The notes under the pieces are model-generated. The model saw only the letters and a program-made list of their open reading frames with translations, searched no databases and was not told the origin of the DNA. A program made the translations under genes and the position numbers. This document shows positions 1 through 12,423 of a stretch of 64,000 nucleotides of DNA, in pieces (positions within the stretch are counted from its first letter, which is position 1; each line of letters starts with the position of its first letter). This DNA comes from Climacium dendroides (taxonomy: Eukaryota; Streptophyta; Bryopsida; Hypnales; Climaciaceae): contig CATNNA010000001.1 in NCBI GenBank assembly GCA_950106755.1, positions 1,550,001-1,614,000 on the forward strand, given 5' to 3'.

Positions 1-4
1 TTCA

Positions 5-22
5 TTTGAAATGGATTTCAAA
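5..22. other. Perfect 18-bp dyad in family A units (example)
   Basis: TTTGAAAT-GG-ATTTCAAA is an inverted repeat with 8 bp arms and a 2 bp centre. It occupies unit positions 56-73 (ATG = 1) and recurs every 198 bp. Sub-types shorten it: 'atgtgaaatgg' leaves 6 bp arms and 'atttaaaatgg' leaves 4 bp arms. The two kinds of open-frame unit (TCA, GGA) also break it. A role in protein binding or cruciform formation is inference only. Confidence 0.7.
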
Positions 23-66
23 ACAAACACTCGAAAAATCATGCTGTATTGAATACAAACCAAACC

Positions 67-72
67 AATAAA
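67..72 (+). promoter_or_regulatory. AATAAA hexamer, one per unit (example)
   Basis: Each unit contains 'ccaataaatt', giving a canonical polyadenylation-type hexamer every 198 bp on the plus strand. If the satellite is transcribed in this direction, short polyadenylated RNAs are possible. The hexamer is also expected by chance in sequence this A/T-rich, so function is not claimed. Confidence 0.3.
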
Positions 73-258
73 TTATATCGGTTCGACGTGGAAGCATAGC
101 CAAAAACAAAACACACAAGTTGCAATTGTTCAAAATAATTAGGATTCATGGAAAAACTTCATTTTAAGACAACCCTATTGCTTTCCTACACTGTCTTCTT
201 CATTTGAAATGGATTTCAAAACAAACACTCGAAAAATCATGCTGTATTGAATACAAAC

Positions 259-283
259 CAAACCAATAAATTATATGGGTTTG
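259..283. other. Short hairpin-capable inverted repeat (example)
   Basis: CAAACC and GGTTTG, six bases each, flank a 13-base A/T-rich loop containing AATAAA. It is present in most units of both families; the 'cggttcg' sub-type breaks one pair. The stem is short, so it may be fortuitous. Confidence 0.45.
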
Positions 284-2721
284 ACTTAGAAGCATGTCCA
301 AAAACAAAACACACAAGTTGCAATTGTTCAAAATAATTAGGATTCATGGAAAAACTTCATTTTAAGACAACCCTATTGCTTTCCTACACTGTCTTCTTCA
401 TTTGAAATGGATTTCAAAACAAACACTCGAAAAATCATGCTGTATTGAATACAAACCAAACCAATAAATTATATGGGTTTGACTTAGAAGCATGTCCAAA
501 AACAAAACACACAAGTTGCAATTGTTCAAAATAATTAGGATTCATGGAAAAACTTCATTTTAAGACAACCCTATTGCTTTCCTACACTGTCTTCTTCATT
601 TGAAATGGATTTCAAAACAAACACTCGAAAAATCATGCTGTATTGAATACAAACCAAACCAATAAATTATATGGGTTTGACTTAGAAGCATGTCCAAAAA
701 CAAAACACACAAGTTGCAATTGTTCAGAATAATTAGGATTCATGGGAAAACATCATTTTAAGACAACCCTATTACTTTCCTACACTGTCTTCTTCATTTG
801 AAATGGATTTCAAAACAAACAGTCGAAAAATCATGCTGTATTGAATACAAACCAAACCAATAAATTATATCGGTTTGTCGTGGAAGCATAGCCAAAAACA
901 AAACACACAAGTTGCAATTGTTCAAAATAATTAGGATTCATGGAAAAACTTCATTTTAAGACAACCCTATTGCTTTCCTACACTGTCTTCTTCATTTGAA
1001 ATGGATTTCAAAACAAACACTCGAAAAATCATGCTGTATTGAATACAAACCAAACCAATAAATTATATGGGTTTGACTTAGAAGCATGTCCAAAAACAAA
1101 ACACACAAGTTGCAATTGTTCAGAATAATTAGGATTCATAGAAAAACTTCATTTTAAGACAACCCTATTACTTTCCTACACTGTCTTCTTCATTTGAAAT
1201 GGATTTCAAAACAAACACTCGAAAAATCATGCTGTATTGAATACAAACCAAACCAATAAATTATATGGGTTTGACTTAGAAGCATGTCCAAAAACAAAAC
1301 ATACAAGTTGCAATTGTTCAAAATAATTAGGATTCATGGAAAAACTTCATTTTAAGACAACCCTATTGCTTTCCTACACTGACTTCTTCATTTGAAATGG
1401 ATTTCAAAACAAACACTCGAAAAATCATGCTGTATTGAATACAAACCAAACCAATAAATTATATCGGTTTGACGTGGAAGCATGTCCAGACACAAAACAC
1501 ACAAGTTGCAATTGTTCAAAATAATTAGGATTCATGGAAAAACTTCATTTTAAGACAACCCTATTGCTTTCCTACACTGTCTTCTTCATTTGAAATGGAT
1601 TTCAAAACAAACACTCGAAAAATCATGCTGTATTGAATACAAACCAAACCAATAAATTATATCGGTTCGACGTGGAAGCATAGCCAAAAACAAAACACAC
1701 AAGTTGCAATTGTTCAAAATAATTAGGATTCATGGAAAAACTTCATTTTAAGACAACCCTATTGCTTTCCTACACTGTCTTCTTCATTTGAAATGGATTT
1801 CAAAACAAACACTCGAAAAATCATGCTGTATTGAATACAAACCAAACCAATAAATTATATGGGTTTGACTTAGAAGCATGTCCAAAAACAAAACACACAA
1901 GTTGCAATTGTTCAAAATAATTAGGATTCATGGAAAAACTTCATTTTAAGACAACCCTATTGCTTTCCTACACTGTCTTCTTCATTTGAAATGGATTTCA
2001 AAACAAACAGTCGAAAAATCATGTTGTATTGAATACAAACCAAACCAATAAATTATATCGGTTTGACGTGGAAGCATGTCCAAAAACAAAACACACAAGT
2101 TGCAATTGTTCAGAATAATTAGGATTCATGGAAAAACTTCATTTTAAGACAACCCTATTGCTTTCCTACACTGTCTTCTTCATTTGAAATGGATTTCAAA
2201 ACAAACAGTCGAAAAATCATGTTGTATTGAATACAAACCAAACCAATAAATTATATCGGTTTGACGTGGAAGCATGTCCAAAAACAAAACACACAAGTTG
2301 CAATTGTTCAGAATAATTAGGATTCATGGAAAAACTTCATTTTAAGACAACCCTATTGCTTTCCTACACTGTCTTCTTCATTTGAAATGGATTTCAAAAC
2401 AAACAGTCGAAAAATCATGTTGTATTGAATACAAACCAAACCAATAAATTATATGGGTTTGACTTAGAAACATGTCCAAAAACAAAACACACAAGTTGCA
2501 ATTGTTCAAAATAATTAGGATTCATGGAAAAACTTCATTTTAAGACAACCCTATTTCTTTCCTACACTGTCTTCTTCATTTGAAATGGATTTCAAAACAA
2601 ACAGTCGAAAAATCATGCTGTATTGAATACAAACCAAACCAATAAATTATATCGGTTTGACGTGGAAGCATGTCCAAAAACAATACACACAAGTTGCAAT
2701 TGTTCAAAATAATTAGGATTC

Positions 2722-2910
2722 ATGGAAAAACTTCATTTTAAGACAACCCTATTGCTTTCCTACATTGTCTTCTTCATTTCAAATGGATTTCAAAACAAAC
2801 ACTCGAAAAATCAAGCTGTATTGAATACAAACCAAACCAATAAATTATATGGGTTTGACTTAGAAGCATGTCCAAAAACAAAACACACAAGTTGCAATTG
2901 TTCAAAATAA
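2722..2910 (+). other. Open 62-codon frame in one satellite unit (probably not a gene)
   Basis: A family A monomer in which codon 20 reads TCA (Ser) instead of the usual TGA, so the frame runs from ATG to the TAA shared by all units. The predicted peptide has a short basic start (residues 1-9), a hydrophobic stretch at about 10-19 (LLLSYIVFFI) like a secretion signal, then a polar Asn/Lys/Thr-rich part and three cysteines at 50, 58 and 60 (C-x7-C-x-C). The corresponding unit in another HOR copy (11,434) has TAA at codon 20. There is no evident promoter, intron or flanking gene. I read it as a chance or fossil opening of satellite sequence. I know no family that it clearly matches. Confidence 0.3.
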
Positions 2911-5295
2911 TTAGGATTCATGGAAAAACTTCATTTTAAGACAACCCTATTGCTTTCCTACACTGTCTTCTTCATTTGAAATGGATTTCAAAACAAACAG
3001 TCGAAAAATCATGCTGTATTGAATACAAACCAAACCAATAAATTATATGGGTTTGACTTAGAAGCATGTCCAAAAACAAAACACACAAGTTGCAATTGTT
3101 CAAAATAATTAGGATTCATGGAAAAACTTCATTTTAAGACAACCCTATTGCTTTCCTACACTGTCTTCTTCATTTGAAATGGATTTCAAAACAAACACTC
3201 GAAAAATCATGCTGTATTGAATACAAACCAAACCAATAAATTATATGGGTTTGACTTAGAAGCATGTCCAAAAACAAAACACACAAGTTGCAATTGTTCA
3301 GAATAATTAGGATTCATAGAAAAACTTCATTTTAAGACAACCCTATTACTTTCCTACACTGTCTTCTTCATTTGAAATGGATTTCAAAACAAACAGTCGA
3401 AAAATCATGTTGTATTGAATACAAACCAAACCAATAAATTATATCGGTTTGACGTGGAAGCATGTCCAAAAACAAAACACACAAGTTGCAATTGTTCAAA
3501 ATAATTAGGATTCATGGAAAAACATCATTTTAAGACAACCCTATTGCTTTCCTACATTGTCTTCTTCATTTAAAATGGATTTCAAAACAAACACTCGAAA
3601 AATCAAGCTGTATTGAATACAAACCAAACCAATAAATTATATGGGTTTGACTTAGAAGCATGTCCAAAAACAAAACACACAAGTTGCAATTGTTCAAAAT
3701 AATTAGGATTCATGGAAAAACTTCATTTTAAGACAACCCTATTGCTTTCCTACACTGTCTTCTTCATTTGAAATGGATTTCAAAACAAACACTCGAAAAA
3801 TCATGCTGTATTGAATACAAACCAAACCAATAAATTATATGGGTTTGACTTAGAAGCATGTCCAAAAACAAAACACACAAGTTGCAATTGTTCAAAATAA
3901 TTAGGATTCATGGAAAAACTTCATTTTAAGACAACCCTATTTCTTTCCTACACTGTCTTCTTCATTTGAAATGGATTTCAAAACAAACACTCGAAAAATC
4001 ATGCTGTATTGAATACAAACCAAACCAATAAATTATATGGGTTTGACTTAGAAGCATGTCCAAAAACAAAACACACAAGTTGCAATTGTTCAAAATAATT
4101 AGGATTCATGGAAAAACTTCATTTTAAGACAACCCTATTGCTTTCCTACACTGACTTCTTCATTTGAAATGGATTTCAAAACAAACACTCGAAAAATCAT
4201 GCTGTATTGAATACAAACCAAACCAATAAATTATATGGGTTTGACTTAGAAGCATGTCCAAAAACAAAACATACAAGTTGCAATTGTTCAAAATAATTAG
4301 GATTCATGGAAAAACTTCATTTTAAGACAACCCTATTGCTTTCCTACATTGTCTTCTTCATTTAAAATGGATTTCAAAACAAACAGTCGAAAAATCATGT
4401 TGTATTGAATACAAACCAAACCAATAAATTATATCGGTTTGACGTGGAAGCATGTCCAAAAACAAAACACACAAGTTGCAATTGTTCAGAATAATTAGGA
4501 TTCATGGAAAAACTTCATTTTAAGACAACCCTATTGCTTTCCTACACTGTCTTCTTCATTTGAAATGGATTTCAAAACAAACAGTCGAAAAATCATGTTG
4601 TATTGAATACAAACCAAACCAATAAATTATATCGGTTTGTCGTGGAAGCATAGCCAAAAACAAAACACACAAGTTGCAATTGTTCAAAATAATTAGGATT
4701 CATGGAAAAACTTCATTTTAAGACAACCCTATTGCTTTCCTACACTGTCTTCTTCATTTGAAATGGATTTCAAAACAAACACTCGAAAAATCATGCTGTA
4801 TTGAATACAAACCAAACCAATAAATTATATGGGTTTGACTTAGAAGCATGTCCAAAAACAAAACACACAAGTTGCAATTGTTCAGAATAATTAGGATTCA
4901 TGGGAAAACATCATTTTAAGACAACCCTATTACTTTCCTACACTGTCTTCTTCATTTGAAATGGATTTCAAAACAAACAGTCGAAAAATCATGTTGTATT
5001 GAATACAAACCAAACCAATAAATTATATGGGTTTGACTTAGAAACATGTCCAAAAACAAAACACACAAGTTGCAATTGTTCAAAATAATTAGGATTCATG
5101 GAAAAACTTCATTTTAAGACAACCCTATTTCTTTCCTACACTGTCTTCTTCATTTGAAATGGATTTCAAAACAAACACTCGAAAAATCATGCTGTATTGA
5201 ATACAAACCAAACCAATAAATTATATCGGTTTGACGTGGAAGCATGTCCAAAAACAATACACACAAGTTGCAATTGTTCAAAATAATTAGGATTC

Positions 5296-5484
5296 ATGGA
5301 AAAACTTCATTTTAAGACAACCCTATTGCTTTCCTACATTGTCTTCTTCATTTCAAATGGATTTCAAAACAAACACTCGAAAAATCAAGCTGTATTGAAT
5401 ACAAACCAAACCAATAAATTATATGGGTTTGACTTAGAAGCATGTCCAAAAACAAAACACACAAGTTGCAATTGTTCAAAATAA
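5296..5484 (+). other. Open 62-codon frame, HOR copy of the one at 2722
   Basis: Encodes the same 62 residues as the frame at 2722 and lies exactly 2,574 bp (13 units) downstream, inside the second copy of that HOR. The two are one opening event copied by array expansion, not two independent survivals. It has the same signal-peptide-like start and the cysteines at 50, 58 and 60. Not supported as a real gene. Confidence 0.3.
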
Positions 5485-7473
5485 TTAGGATTCATGGAAA
5501 AACTTCATTTTAAGACAACCCTATTGCTTTCCTACACTGTCTTCTTCATTTGAAATGGATTTCAAAACAAACAGTCGAAAAATCATGCTGTATTGAATAC
5601 AAACCAAACCAATAAATTATATGGGTTTGACTTAGAAGCATGTCCAAAAACAAAACACACAAGTTGCAATTGTTCAAAATAATTAGGATTCATGGAAAAA
5701 CTTCATTTTAAGACAACCCTATTGCTTTCCTACACTGTCTTCTTCATTTGAAATGGATTTCAAAACAAACACTCGAAAAATCATGCTGTATTGAATACAA
5801 ACCAAACCAATAAATTATATGGGTTTGACTTAGAAGCATGTCCAAAAACAAAACACACAAGTTGCAATTGTTCAGAATAATTAGGATTCATAGAAAAACT
5901 TCATTTTAAGACAACCCTATTACTTTCCTACACTGTCTTCTTCATTTGAAATGGATTTCAAAACAAACAGTCGAAAAATCATGTTGTATTGAATACAAAC
6001 CAAACCAATAAATTATATCGGTTTGACGTGGAAGCATGTCCAAAAACAAAACACACAAGTTGCAATTGTTCAAAATAATTAGGATTCATGGAAAAACATC
6101 ATTTTAAGACAACCCTATTGCTTTCCTACATTGTCTTCTTCATTTAAAATGGATTTCAAAACAAACACTCGAAAAATCAAGCTGTATTGAATACAAACCA
6201 AACCAATAAATTATATGGGTTTGACTTAGAAGCATGTCCAAAAACAAAACACACAAGTTGCAATTGTTCAAAATAATTAGGATTCATGGAAAAACTTCAT
6301 TTTAAGACAACCCTATTGCTTTCCTACACTGTCTTCTTCATTTGAAATGGATTTCAAAACAAACACTCGAAAAATCATGCTGTATTGAATACAAACCAAA
6401 CCAATAAATTATATGGGTTTGACTTAGAAGCATGTCCAAAAACAAAACACACAAGTTGCAATTGTTCAAAATAATTAGGATTCATGGAAAAACTTCATTT
6501 TAAGACAACCCTATTTCTTTCCTACACTGTCTTCTTCATTTGAAATGGATTTCAAAACAAACACTCGAAAAATCATGCTGTATTGAATACAAACCAAACC
6601 AATAAATTATATGGGTTTGACTTAGAAGCATGTCCAAAAACAAAACACACAAGTTGCAATTGTTCAAAATAATTAGGATTCATGGAAAAACTTCATTTTA
6701 AGACAACCCTATTGCTTTCCTACACTGACTTCTTCATTTGAAATGGATTTCAAAACAAACACTCGAAAAATCATGCTGTATTGAATACAAACCAAACCAA
6801 TAAATTATATGGGTTTGACTTAGAAGCATGTCCAAAAACAAAACATACAAGTTGCAATTGTTCAAAATAATTAGGATTCATGGAAAAACTTCATTTTAAG
6901 ACAACCCTATTGCTTTCCTACATTGTCTTCTTCATTTAAAATGGATTTCAAAACAAACACTCGAAAAATCAAGCTGTATTGAATACAAACCAAACCAATA
7001 AATTATATGGGTTTGACTTAGAAGCATGTCCAAAAACAAAACACACAAGTTGCAATTGTTCAAAATAATTAGGATTCATGGAAAAACTTCATTTTAAGAC
7101 AACCCTATTTCTTTCCTACACTGTCTTCTTCATTTGAAATGGATTTCAAAACAAACACTCGAAAAATCATGCTGTATTGAATACAAACCAAACCAATAAA
7201 TTATATGGGTTTGACTTAGAAGCATGTCCAAAAACAAAACACACAAGTTGCAATTGTTCAAAATAATTAGGATTCATGGAAAAACTTCATTTTAAGACAA
7301 CCCTATTGCTTTCCTACACTGACTTCTTCATTTGAAATGGATTTCAAAACAAACACTCGAAAAATCATGCTGTATTGAATACAAACCAAACCAATAAATT
7401 ATATGGGTTTGACTTAGAAGCATGTCCAGAAACAAAACATACAAGTTGCAATTGTTCAAAATAATTAGGATTC

Positions 7474-10400
7474 ATGGAAAAACTTCATTTTAAGACAACC
7501 CTATTGCTTTCCTACACTGTCTTCTTCATTTGAAATGGATTTCAAAACAAACACTCGAAAAATCATGCTGTATTGAATACAAACCAAACCAATAAATTAT
7601 ATGGGTTTGACTTAGAAGCATGTCCAAAAACAAAACACACAAGTTGCAATTGTTCAAAATAATTAGGATTCATGGAAAAACTTCATTTTAAGACAACCCT
7701 ATTGCTTTCCTACACTGTCTTCTTCATTTGAAATGGATTTCAAAACAAACACTCGAAAAATCATGCTGTATTGAATACAAACCAAACCAATAAATTATAT
7801 GGGTTTGACTTAGAAGCATGTCCAAAAACAAAACACACAAGTTGCAATTGTTCAGAATAATTAGGATTCATGGGAAAACATCATTTTAAGACAACCCTAT
7901 TACTTTCCTACACTGTCTTCTTCATTTGAAATGGATTTCAAAACAAACAGTCGAAAAATCATGTTGTATTGAATACAAACCAAACCAATAAATTATATCG
8001 GTTTGTCGTGGAAGCATAGCCAAAAACAAAACACACAAGTTGCAATTGTTCAAAATAATTAGGATTCATGGAAAAACTTCATTTTAAGACAACCCTATTG
8101 CTTTCCTACACTGTCTTCTTCATTTGAAATGGATTTCAAAACAAACACTCGAAAAATCATGCTGTATTGAATACAAACCAAACCAATAAATTATATGGGT
8201 TTGACTTAGAAGCATGTCCAAAAACAAAACACACAAGTTGCAATTGTTCAGAATAATTAGGATTCATAGAAAAACTTCATTTTAAGACAACCCTATTACT
8301 TTCCTACACTGTCTTCTTCATTTGAAATGGATTTCAAAACAAACACTCGAAAAATCATGCTGTATTGAATACAAACCAAACCAATAAATTATATGGGTTT
8401 GACTTAGAAGCATGTCCAAAAACAAAACATACAAGTTGCAATTGTTCAAAATAATTAGGATTCATGGAAAAACTTCATTTTAAGACAACCCTATTGCTTT
8501 CCTACACTGACTTCTTCATTTGAAATGGATTTCAAAACAAACACTCGAAAAATCATGCTGTATTGAATACAAACCAAACCAATAAATTATATCGGTTTGA
8601 CGTGGAAGCATGTCCAGACACAAAACACACAAGTTGCAATTGTTCACAATAATTAGGATTCATGGAAAAACTTCATTTTAAGACAACCCTATTGCTTTCC
8701 TACACTGTCTTCTTCATTTGAAATGGATTTCAAAACAAACACTCGAAAAATCATGCTGTATTGAATACAAACCAAACCAATAAATTATATCGGTTCGACG
8801 TGGAAGCATAGCCAAAAACAAAACACACAAGTTGCAATTGTTCAAAATAATTAGGATTCATGGAAAAACTTCATTTTAAGACAACCCTATTGCTTTCCTA
8901 CACTGTCTTCTTCATTTGAAATGGATTTCAAAACAAACACTCGAAAAATCATGCTGTATTGAATACAAACCAAACCAATAAATTATATGGGTTTGACTTA
9001 GAAGCATGTCCAAAAACAAAACACACAAGTTGCAATTGTTCAAAATAATTAGGATTCATGGAAAAACTTCATTTTAAGACAACCCTATTGCTTTCCTACA
9101 CTGTCTTCTTCATTTGAAATGGATTTCAAAACAAACACTCGAAAAATCATGCTGTATTGAATACAAACCAAACCAATAAATTATATGGGTTTGACTTAGA
9201 AGCATGTCCAAAAACAAAACACACAAGTTGCAATTGTTCAAAATAATTAGGATTCATGGAAAAACTTCATTTTAAGACAACCCTATTGCTTTCCTACACT
9301 GTCTTCTTCATTTGAAATGGATTTCAAAACAAACACTCGAAAAATCATGCTGTATTGAATACAAACCAAACCAATAAATTATATGGGTTTGACTTAGAAG
9401 CATGTCCAAAAACAAAACACACAAGTTGCAATTGTTCAGAATAATTAGGATTCATGGGAAAACATCATTTTAAGACAACCCTATTACTTTCCTACACTGT
9501 CTTCTTCATTTGAAATGGATTTCAAAACAAACAGTCGAAAAATCATGCTGTATTGAATACAAACCAAACCAATAAATTATATCGGTTTGTCGTGGAAGCA
9601 TAGCCAAAAACAAAACACACAAGTTGCAATTGTTCAAAATAATTAGGATTCATGGAAAAACTTCATTTTAAGACAACCCTATTGCTTTCCTACACTGTCT
9701 TCTTCATTTGAAATGGATTTCAAAACAAACACTCGAAAAATCATGCTGTATTGAATACAAACCAAACCAATAAATTATATGGGTTTGACTTAGAAGCATG
9801 TCCAAAAACAAAACACACAAGTTGCAATTGTTCAGAATAATTAGGATTCATAGAAAAACTTCATTTTAAGACAACCCTATTACTTTCCTACACTGTCTTC
9901 TTCATTTGAAATGGATTTCAAAACAAACACTCGAAAAATCATGCTGTATTGAATACAAACCAAACCAATAAATTATATGGGTTTGACTTAGAAGCATGTC
10001 CAAAAACAAAACATACAAGTTGCAATTGTTCAAAATAATTAGGATTCATGGAAAAACTTCATTTTAAGACAACCCTATTGCTTTCCTACACTGACTTCTT
10101 CATTTGAAATGGATTTCAAAACAAACACTCGAAAAATCATGCTGTATTGAATACAAACCAAACCAATAAATTATATCGGTTTGACGTGGAAGCATGTCCA
10201 GACACAAAACACACAAGTTGCAATTGTTCAAAATAATTAGGATTCATGGAAAAACTTCATTTTAAGACAACCCTATTGCTTTCCTACACTGTCTTCTTCA
10301 TTTGAAATGGATTTCAAAACAAACACTCGAAAAATCATGCTGTATTGAATACAAACCAAACCAATAAATTATATCGGTTCGACGTGGAAGCATAGCCAAA

Positions 10401-12423
10401 AACAAAACACACAAGTTGCAATTGTTCAAAATAATTAGGATTCATGGAAAAACTTCATTTTAAGACAACCCTATTGCTTTCCTACACTGTCTTCTTCATT
10501 TGAAATGGATTTCAAAACAAACACTCGAAAAATCATGCTGTATTGAATACAAACCAAACCAATAAATTATATGGGTTTGACTTAGAAGCATGTCCAAAAA
10601 CAAAACACACAAGTTGCAATTGTTCAAAATAATTAGGATTCATGGAAAAACTTCATTTTAAGACAACCCTATTGCTTTCCTACACTGTCTTCTTCATTTG
10701 AAATGGATTTCAAAACAAACAGTCGAAAAATCATGTTGTATTGAATACAAACCAAACCAATAAATTATATCGGTTTGACGTGGAAGCATGTCCAAAAACA
10801 AAACACACAAGTTGCAATTGTTCAGAATAATTAGGATTCATGGAAAAACTTCATTTTAAGACAACCCTATTGCTTTCCTACACTGTCTTCTTCATTTGAA
10901 ATGGATTTCAAAACAAACAGTCGAAAAATCATGTTGTATTGAATACAAACCAAACCAATAAATTATATCGGTTTGACGTGGAAGCATGTCCAAAAACAAA
11001 ACACACAAGTTGCAATTGTTCAGAATAATTAGGATTCATGGAAAAACTTCATTTTAAGACAACCCTATTGCTTTCCTACACTGTCTTCTTCATTTGAAAT
11101 GGATTTCAAAACAAACAGTCGAAAAATCATGTTGTATTGAATACAAACCAAACCAATAAATTATATGGGTTTGACTTAGAAACATGTCCAAAAACAAAAC
11201 ACACAAGTTGCAATTGTTCAAAATAATTAGGATTCATGGAAAAACTTCATTTTAAGACAACCCTATTTCTTTCCTACACTGTCTTCTTCATTTGAAATGG
11301 ATTTCAAAACAAACAGTCGAAAAATCATGCTGTATTGAATACAAACCAAACCAATAAATTATATCGGTTTGACGTGGAAGCATGTCCAAAAACAATACAC
11401 ACAAGTTGCAATTGTTCAAAATAATTAGGATTCATGGAAAAACTTCATTTTAAGACAACCCTATTGCTTTCCTACATTGTCTTCTTCATTTAAAATGGAT
11501 TTCAAAACAAACACTCGAAAAATCAAGCTGTATTGAATACAAACCAAACCAATAAATTATATGGGTTTGACTTAGAAGCATGTCCAAAAACAAAACACAC
11601 AAGTTGCAATTGTTCAAAATAATTAGGATTCATGGAAAAACTTCATTTTAAGACAACCCTATTGCTTTCCTACACTGTCTTCTTCATTTGAAATGGATTT
11701 CAAAACAAACAGTCGAAAAATCATGCTGTATTGAATACAAACCAAACCAATAAATTATATGGGTTTGACTTAGAAGCATGTCCAAAAACAAAACACACAA
11801 GTTGCAATTGTTCAAAATAATTAGGATTCATGGAAAAACTTCATTTTAAGACAACCCTATTGCTTTCCTACACTGTCTTCTTCATTTGAAATGGATTTCA
11901 AAACAAACACTCGAAAAATCATGCTGTATTGAATACAAACCAAACCAATAAATTATATGGGTTTGACTTAGAAGCATGTCCAAAAACAAAACACACAAGT
12001 TGCAATTGTTCAGAATAATTAGGATTCATAGAAAAACTTCATTTTAAGACAACCCTATTACTTTCCTACACTGTCTTCTTCATTTGAAATGGATTTCAAA
12101 ACAAACAGTCGAAAAATCATGTTGTATTGAATACAAACCAAACCAATAAATTATATCGGTTTGACGTGGAAGCATGTCCAAAAACAAAACACACAAGTTG
12201 CAATTGTTCAAAATAATTAGGATTCATGGAAAAACATCATTTTAAGACAACCCTATTGCTTTCCTACATTGTCTTCTTCATTTAAAATGGATTTCAAAAC
12301 AAACACTCGAAAAATCAAGCTGTATTGAATACAAACCAAACCAATAAATTATATGGGTTTGACTTAGAAGCATGTCCAAAAACAAAACACACAAGTTGCA
12401 ATTGTTCAAAATAATTAGGATTC
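7474..12423. repeat. 25-monomer HOR (4,950 bp), copy 1
   Basis: Offset by exactly 4,950 bp from the block that follows. The order of variant units agrees throughout: 'catgggaaaacatc' units at 7,870 and 12,820; 'cggttcgacgtgg' at 8,791, 10,375, 13,741 and 15,325; 'gaaacatgtcc' at 11,179 and 16,129. Differences I saw are rare, for example 'ttcacaat' at 8,643 where the other copy has 'ttcaaaat'. The unit upstream of 7,474 (with 'ccagaaacaaaacat') does not match, which sets the left edge. Confidence 0.85.

Larger units (their letters stand above)
1..3930. repeat. Partial copy of the 25-mer HOR
   Basis: This stretch matches 8,713 onward at a constant offset of 8,712 bp (44 units) and 13,663 onward at 13,662 bp. 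Matching rare markers include 'cggttcgacgtgg' at 79 and 1,663 against 8,791 and 10,375, the 'ccagacac' unit near 1,487 against 10,199, and 'gaaacatgtcc' at 2,467 against 11,179. The match fades near 3,930, where 'tttctttcc' stands for 'ttgctttcc', and is lost by about 4,130. The left end is cut by the window edge, so the copy may be longer. Confidence 0.8.
2380..6954. repeat. 13-monomer HOR (2,574 bp), two partial copies
   Basis: About 2,380-4,380 recurs at about 4,954-6,954, an offset of 13 x 198. Shared private variants include 'gaaacatgtcc' (2,467 and 5,041), 'aacaatacac' (near 2,681 and 5,255) and the only 'catttcaaatgg' units, which give open frames at 2722 and 5296. A few differences are present, for example 'cagtcg' versus 'cactcg' near 2,603 and 5,177. 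Confidence 0.8.
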
